64,000 bases of DNA from Halobacteriales archaeon QS_8_69_26 (GTDB lineage: Archaea; Halobacteriota; Halobacteria; Halobacteriales; SW-7-71-33): the NCBI GenBank assembly GCA_003023195.1, contig PXRX01000028.1, positions 19,520 through 83,519 on the forward strand. Reading direction: 5' to 3'. The notes beneath the pieces were generated by a model that did no database searches, was not told the origin of the DNA, and saw only the letters and a list, made by a program, of their open reading frames with translations. Positions within the stretch are counted from its first letter, which is position 1, and each line of letters starts with the position of its first letter. Below are positions 59,962-64,000 of the stretch, one piece after another. The position numbers and the translations under genes are program-made.

Positions 59962-60197
59962 CGGGGAGCTATCACCGGCCGACGTTTCCGGGGTAACTAC
60001 TGAAAACTACTGTAATCGTGCCCGTACGGCCCGGTCGTCCCCGGCGCTCCGCGCTCGCCCCCGCCGTGGTAGGTACCTCGCATATACGGCGGGACCGGCG
60101 ACACGTTCGCCGCGAGAATCGGTCGAGGCGTCCCGGGAGAACGCGCTCCACGCGACGGCTCCGGGTCGGGAGAAGGGTAGTGAACGGACGTCGCCGG

Positions 60198-60338
60198 TTA
60201 CAGGTCCCGGGACTTGCCGAGGCTCCGGAGTTCCCCGCCACAGCCGTCACAATCCCGGGTCCGGGGCGATTCGAACCTGGATCCACACTCAAGGCACTCG
60301 TGTACGTTCGCGTCCGCGATCGTGGCACTTGGTCGCAT
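60198..60338 (-). CDS. Rubrerythrin-like zinc-ribbon micro-protein (46 aa)
   Basis: From ATG 60338 the protein is MRPSATIADANVHECLECGS, then RFESPRTRDCDGCGGELRSL and GKSRDL. The two CxxC motifs (CLEC and CDGC) form a small zinc ribbon, and the GGELRSLGKSRDL ending matches haloarchaeal rubrerythrin-like domain proteins (GELRNLSVSRE type). Such micro-proteins are abundant in haloarchaea, and several act as regulators. It is too short to appear in the track in its own frame. Confidence 0.8.
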   Translation of the reverse strand: MRPSATIADANVHECLECGSRFESPRTRDCDGCGGELRSLGKSRDL

Positions 60339-60472
60339 ACCGTGGACGGGGCGACGGGGAGTAATAAACAGTTCCCTAATACACCTAGAGTGATATCTAT
60401 TCCGGGCCGTGGCTGGCCCGGTACCGGGACACGGGGCCTCCGGGAGCGCCGATCCGGGGTCGGCCGGCGTGG

Positions 60473-62254
60473 TCAGTCGTCCTCGACCTCGACCTCGTGG
60501 ACGGCGACGTGGAGGAAGGTCAGTCGAGGGATCGCGACGTTGGTGGTCACCGGTTCGGTCCGGCGCAGGTCGCGGTCGTAGTGGACCCTGGTGTCCTGGG
60601 TTATCTTGTCGACGTCGCCGACGATCGCGCCGTAGACGGCGGCGTACTGCTTGACGTTGATAGAGACGCCGGGGTCGGTCGGGGTGCCGGGCCCGTAGAG
60701 GACGCCGGTGAAGGTGCTCCCCTGGCCGAGTTTGGCGTCGCCGCTGGAGTCGAGGTAGACCCAGCTCTGCGGGGCTGCGTCGGTGCGGGTGCCCGAACTG
60801 TCCTCGACCAGCCACCTCGCGCCCTGGATGATCTGGAACTCGGGGTTGCCCCCCGCCGAGACGCCGTTGACGAACACGTTCGCGCGCTCCGGCCCCTGGA
60901 CCCGGACCCGGGTCGTCGAGTTCTCTATCCTGACGGTCCCGTTGACCGCGAGATAGATCTGGCCGCCAGTCGTGTCGAGGATCAGTTCCTCGCCGCTGCT
61001 GAGGTGGAGTTCGTCGAGGTAGTACCGCCCGGCCTCCAGTTCGCAGGGGTTGCACCCGGTCAGCTTGTTCCCCGGCGTGATGTCCGACTCCGACGGGTTG
61101 TCGTTGTCGTCGCGGATCGTTCCCACGTTGAGGTCGATGTAGCCGTCGACCGGGGTCCGCCGCTCGATGGAGGCGTTGTCCGCCACCCAGCCGTCGACGT
61201 GGGGTGGACCCTCCTTTGGCTTGTCCTGTTTGTAGGTCATCGACGTCGCGTTCGAGAGGTTACCCGTGACCTCCGCCGACCCCTGGAACGTGATGTCCCC
61301 GCCGGCCTCCAGGTCGCCCTCGATTTTGGCGTCCTGCTTCATGACGAGGTCGCCGGCGACGGCCACCTGGCCGTCGTCGGACGACGACGAGACGTAAGGA
61401 CCGTCCGAGGAGTTGTAGCTGTCGACCGTCTGGTTGGACTGCTTCAGGTCGAGTTGGGAGTTGGCTGCCCCGGAGAACACCCCGGAGTCGACCGTGGGCG
61501 CAAGCGCCGGCACCACCAGTTCCATCGTCGCCGTGTTGTTCCCGTGGTCGACGGTGACCCCGCCTTCCGGGGTGAGTTGCCGGAAGTACTCCGCCCAGCC
61601 GACGTACCACTTGCTCTTGACCCGCAACGTGATCAGGTCGTTCTCGACGACGGTGACGTCGTTCAGCGGTGCGATCGTCCGGTTCTTCTCGACGCGGACC
61701 CCGCCGCCGTTGAGGCGGGTGTCCCCGCTGGTGGTGACGATGGGTACCGTCAGCGTCGGATCGTTGCCCGCCTCGTCGGCGTCGTAGGAGAACGCGGGCG
61801 CCGAGACCATGCGGGTGTTCTCGCCCTCTTCCATCCAGACGCCGCCCGCCTGGTAGGCGACCGTGGTCCCGTCGTCCCGCGTGTACCGGACCGCACCGAT
61901 CGACTGGTCGGCGAGGGTCTCGGTGTTCCCGGTGGTGTAGTTGGTCCGGTTGATCCAGATGCGGCCCGCGGTCTCCTCTCGGACGGCCGCGTCCGTCTCG
62001 TCGGGCAGGTCCATACGGACCGTCCGCTCGTCGGACTCGCTACGGGCCACCGAGTCGACGTCGCTGTCGAACTGGAGGAACACCTGCTTGACCCGTTCGG
62101 TCTCGGCCTGGTCCTTCGTCTCTCCGGCCGAGTCGCCGCTCACCAGCAGGATGCCGACGGCCGCGACCGCGACGATGCCAATGAGCAACACCACCGCCAG
62201 CACCGGCGTCACCGCGCGGGCGTCGTCCCGCCCGGCGGAACCGGACCCAGTCAC
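60473..62254 (-). CDS. Archaeal pilin-like surface protein (DUF7289 type)
   Basis: This 593-residue protein starts at GTG 62254. Its N-terminus DDARAVTPVLAVVLLIGIVAVAAVG is the archaeal type IV pilin-like segment (DUF1628 pattern). A large extracellular beta-rich region follows, with polymer-like Gly/Asp repeats (DLEAGGDITFQGSAEVTGNLSNA), an LTGCNPCELEAG Cys pair and a long VYLDSSGDAKLGQGSTFTGVLYGPG stretch. Such proteins are thought to be surface or adhesion components. An AT-rich tatatattt (62431-62439) lies upstream. Confidence 0.8.
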   Translation of the reverse strand: MTGSGSAGRDDARAVTPVLAVVLLIGIVAVAAVGILLVSGDSAGETKDQAETERVKQVFLQFDSDVDSVARSESDERTVRMDLPDETDAAVREETAGRIWINRTNYTTGNTETLADQSIGAVRYTRDDGTTVAYQAGGVWMEEGENTRMVSAPAFSYDADEAGNDPTLTVPIVTTSGDTRLNGGGVRVEKNRTIAPLNDVTVVENDLITLRVKSKWYVGWAEYFRQLTPEGGVTVDHGNNTATMELVVPALAPTVDSGVFSGAANSQLDLKQSNQTVDSYNSSDGPYVSSSSDDGQVAVAGDLVMKQDAKIEGDLEAGGDITFQGSAEVTGNLSNATSMTYKQDKPKEGPPHVDGWVADNASIERRTPVDGYIDLNVGTIRDDNDNPSESDITPGNKLTGCNPCELEAGRYYLDELHLSSGEELILDTTGGQIYLAVNGTVRIENSTTRVRVQGPERANVFVNGVSAGGNPEFQIIQGARWLVEDSSGTRTDAAPQSWVYLDSSGDAKLGQGSTFTGVLYGPGTPTDPGVSINVKQYAAVYGAIVGDVDKITQDTRVHYDRDLRRTEPVTTNVAIPRLTFLHVAVHEVEVEDD

Positions 62255-62614
62255 GCGTCGGTCCTCCCGACCGGATCCGTCGCTGCCCGCCCCGCCTTGG
62301 GGTTCCCGCCCGATACGTCGCTCCCGTACCGCCGTCGCCGTTCCGGCGCCGTGGTCCCGCTACGACGCCCCCTTTGTCCCCTATCGATCATGTCTCCCGC
62401 CTCGGATTCAGCTCCCGATCGGCCGACAGCTATATATTTCACGTCCGCCCTCGGCCGTTAGCTATATCAAAGGGAACTGAATGTTAATAACATTATCAAA
62501 GATTTCCAAATATATTCAGTTGCGGATCAGACACGACCGGCGGATGTATTTTCGTCCCTGTCGCCGGAAATTACCGGGCGGGCTCGGTCCGGGTGGGCCG
62601 TCGACCGTTCCGGC
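62255..62614. other. Upstream region of the pilin-like gene (360 bp)
   Basis: This region holds the promoter of the pilin-like gene (agctatatatttcac, about 62429-62442) and a second AT-rich stretch (gtatatcaaaggg, cattatcaaagatttccaaatatattcag at about 62463-62520). A 63-aa ORF (62251-62442) overlaps the promoter and is not accepted as a gene. Nothing else is evident. Confidence 0.5.
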
Positions 62615-63448
62615 CTACCGGCCCTCCCACTCCGGATCGCGGTCCTCCAGGAAGGCGTCGATGCCCTCGTTCTTGTCGTGGGTGTCGAACAGGGCGGCGA
62701 ACAGTTCGGCCTCGTACTCGATGCCGTCCGCCAGGTCCATCCTGCTGGCGGCCCGCACCGCCGTCTTCGCGTGCTCCAGGGCCAGCGGACTCTTCGCCGC
62801 CATGCGCCCGGCCAGTTCGTTCACCCGTTCGTCTACGTCCCCGGGCACCTCCTCGACCAGCCCGATCGACCGGGCCTCCTCGGCGTCGATCAGTTCCCCC
62901 GAGAGGATCAGCTTCATCGCCTGGCCCTCCCCCACGAGGCGGGGGAGCCGCTGGGTCGCGCCGCCGCCGGGGATGATCCCCAGGTTCGTCTCCGGCTGGC
63001 CCAGCCTGGCGTCCTCGCTGGCGATCCGGACGTCGCAGGCCTGGGCGAGTTCACAGCCACCGCCCAGGCAGAAGCCGTTGATCCGTGCGATCACCGGTAT
63101 CGGGAGGCCGTCCACTCGCTCGTGGATCCGCGGGCGCTTCGAGGCCCGGCGCATCTCGACCGACCCCCGCTCGCGCAACTCCGTGACGTCCGCGCCGGCG
63201 ACGAACGCGCCGGCCTCGTCGCTGCCCGTCAGCACGAGCACCCGGACCGCGTCGGGGTCGCCGTGGGCGGCCTCGACCGCGTCACAGACCTCCGTGATCC
63301 CCTCCCGGACCGCGGTGTTCAGGGCGTTCCTGGCGTCGGGGCGGTCGATCGTGACGGTGGCGACCCCCTCGCCCCGGTCGCCCACCTCGACGTCGATGAC
63401 GTCGGACTCGTCGCCGATCGCTTCCAGTTCGTCGGCGACGTCGCTCAT
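62615..63448 (-). CDS. Enoyl-CoA hydratase/isomerase family protein
   Basis: This 277-residue crotonase-fold protein has the CoA oxyanion-hole motifs GAFVAGADVTELRERG and INGFCLGGGCELAQACDVRIASEDARLGQPETNLGIIPGGGATQRLPRLVG. The Glu of LGQPETNLG fits hydratase-type activity. It may act in fatty-acid beta-oxidation or a related CoA-ester route. GGAGG lies about 8 nt upstream of the ATG and would serve as a Shine-Dalgarno. Confidence 0.9.
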   Translation of the reverse strand: MSDVADELEAIGDESDVIDVEVGDRGEGVATVTIDRPDARNALNTAVREGITEVCDAVEAAHGDPDAVRVLVLTGSDEAGAFVAGADVTELRERGSVEMRRASKRPRIHERVDGLPIPVIARINGFCLGGGCELAQACDVRIASEDARLGQPETNLGIIPGGGATQRLPRLVGEGQAMKLILSGELIDAEEARSIGLVEEVPGDVDERVNELAGRMAAKSPLALEHAKTAVRAASRMDLADGIEYEAELFAALFDTHDKNEGIDAFLEDRDPEWEGR

Positions 63449-64000
63449 CGGGATCCCTCCTGTGTGGAGCGGTCAGCGGCAACGGGGCGGTCGACCGGCG
63501 GTCGGCGGTCGGGGACGGATCGGTTCTCCATGTCGGTGAGGCGTCGTCCTGGCCCCTAAGCGTTTCCCGGGCGATCAGTGAACTCATTGATAGGTCATTA
63601 ACTTCTAGCACGGCGCGTCGACGATCCCGGTGTCTTGGATTGCCCTACCCTTGCGCGTCGGGCTAATCCGCCCGCATCGGTGAGGGCAGTCAGAACTACA
63701 CGTAGTCCGAGAACCAGTCTGGAGGCCAGCGTTCAAGCGCATGAAAACTCTCGGTCTATGATATGGTCGTGCTGTCAGTCGGAGGGCCGTGCTGTCAGTT
63801 CGCATAAGTACAATATGGTCGTGCTGTCAGTCGGAGGGCCGTGCTGTCAGTCTGCTCGGTCAGTATTCCTCGACGTCGATGACCTTCTTCGTCTCCTCGT
63901 GACTCAGCTTTGCACGTTGGGTGGTTGACATACATTTCGGAGTAAGAGGCGGATGAGGTGGTCTATCACCGATTTCAAACGTCAGCAGTTCAGCGGATTG
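63449..64000. other. Gene-poor window end with direct repeats
   Basis: This ~550-bp stretch is AT-richer than the rest and holds a 39-bp direct repeat (63761 and 63813). A tiny possible ORF (minus, 63860-63931) encodes MSTTQRAKLSHEETKKVIDV plus EEY. No homologue is recognised and no full IS or integrase is visible. It could be part of an element that continues beyond the window. Confidence 0.4.
63761..63851. repeat. 39-bp direct repeat (two copies, 13-bp gap)
   Basis: The 39-bp unit (atatggtcgtgctgtcagtc followed by ggagggccgtgctgtcagt) occurs at 63761-63799 and again at 63813-63851. Between them lies tcgcataagtaca. The core cgtgctgtcagt occurs four times, twice per copy. Confidence 0.85.

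Noticed and set aside
62251-62442. 63-aa minus-strand ORF overlapping the pilin gene start (GTGA)
   Set aside because: Its start contains the tatatattt promoter element and the protein is Arg/Gly-rich, unlike real haloarchaeal proteins here. A 46-aa version from ATG 62390 remains possible but unsupported.
63635-63928. 97-aa plus ORF across the window end
   Set aside because: It is mostly made of the 39-bp repeats and has no recognised domain.

Overview
This is a chromosomal segment of a halophilic archaeon (class Halobacteria). The window is very GC-rich, the proteins are strongly acidic (Asp/Glu rich, Lys poor), and secreted proteins carry twin-arginine (Tat) signals with lipoboxes. The gene content is archaeal: MCM helicase, RPA-type ssDNA-binding protein, a doublet histone, aRF1, EF-1alpha, CetZ, a SAMP ubiquitin-like protein, Vms1-like hydrolase and ribose-1,5-bisphosphate isomerase. 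No genus is assigned.

Layout. 1-1.8 kb: a Tat-exported subtilase cut by the window edge, a BsuPI-type protease inhibitor, and a wrecked second subtilase copy. 1.9-6 kb: DUF2797 protein, ATP-NAD-kinase-like protein, an AbrB antitoxin with a frameshifted PIN toxin, and an AbrB-PhoU regulator with a CTAG palindrome at its start. 6-10.5 kb: a chromatin/replication block of RPA, PAP2 phosphatase, histone and histone deacetylase. 10.6-16.7 kb: aminotransferase, an EF-1alpha outside its usual ribosomal context, nitrilase-family hydrolase, SRPBCC protein, small haloarchaeal proteins and a lipoprotein. 16.8-17.2 kb: tRNA-Arg(GCG) followed by a 139-bp att-like duplication of its 3' end. 17.3-21.1 kb: membrane protein, Vms1-like peptidyl-tRNA hydrolase, a SAMP2-like protein with a tail beyond its Gly-Gly, redoxin and aspartate kinase. 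21.2-22.1 kb is an AT-rich island with one lipoprotein.

22-36 kb: M29 aminopeptidase, aRF1, inositol-phosphatase family protein, tandem Usp protein, acyl-CoA ligase with an alpha/beta hydrolase, FAD oxidoreductase, two small membrane/lipoprotein genes, LeuS and Hsp20. 36.4-40.6 kb: a partial peptide-type ABC transporter with divergently oriented permeases and an ATPase with a repeated acidic tail. 40.7-46.5 kb: DUF4129 protein, a DUF7269-DUF58 fusion, thioredoxin-reductase-like protein and a membrane protein. 46.7-50.5 kb: ribose-1,5-bisphosphate isomerase, VOC protein, CetZ and a broken kinase chimera. 50.7-59.7 kb: a DgcA/DgcN pair for D-glutamate metabolism, three haloarchaeal DUF genes, and an MCM helicase interrupted by two inteins. 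59.7-64 kb: zinc-ribbon protein, archaeal pilin-like DUF7289 protein, enoyl-CoA hydratase, and a gene-poor repeat-bearing end.

Functional links. Translational coupling (ATGA/GTGA overlaps) ties histone to deacetylase, DUF4129 to DUF58, DgcN to DgcA, DUF7855 to DUF7856 and MCM to the DUF7854-like gene. The Vms1-like hydrolase and the ubiquitin-like modifier are neighbours, an arrangement that could serve ribosome-associated quality control. The window also holds several decaying genes (subtilase copy, PIN toxin, kinase chimera) and five families of short repeats or att-like duplications. The most unusual items are the tailed SAMP2, the protease/inhibitor/protease-remnant locus, the tRNA-linked duplication and the two-intein MCM.
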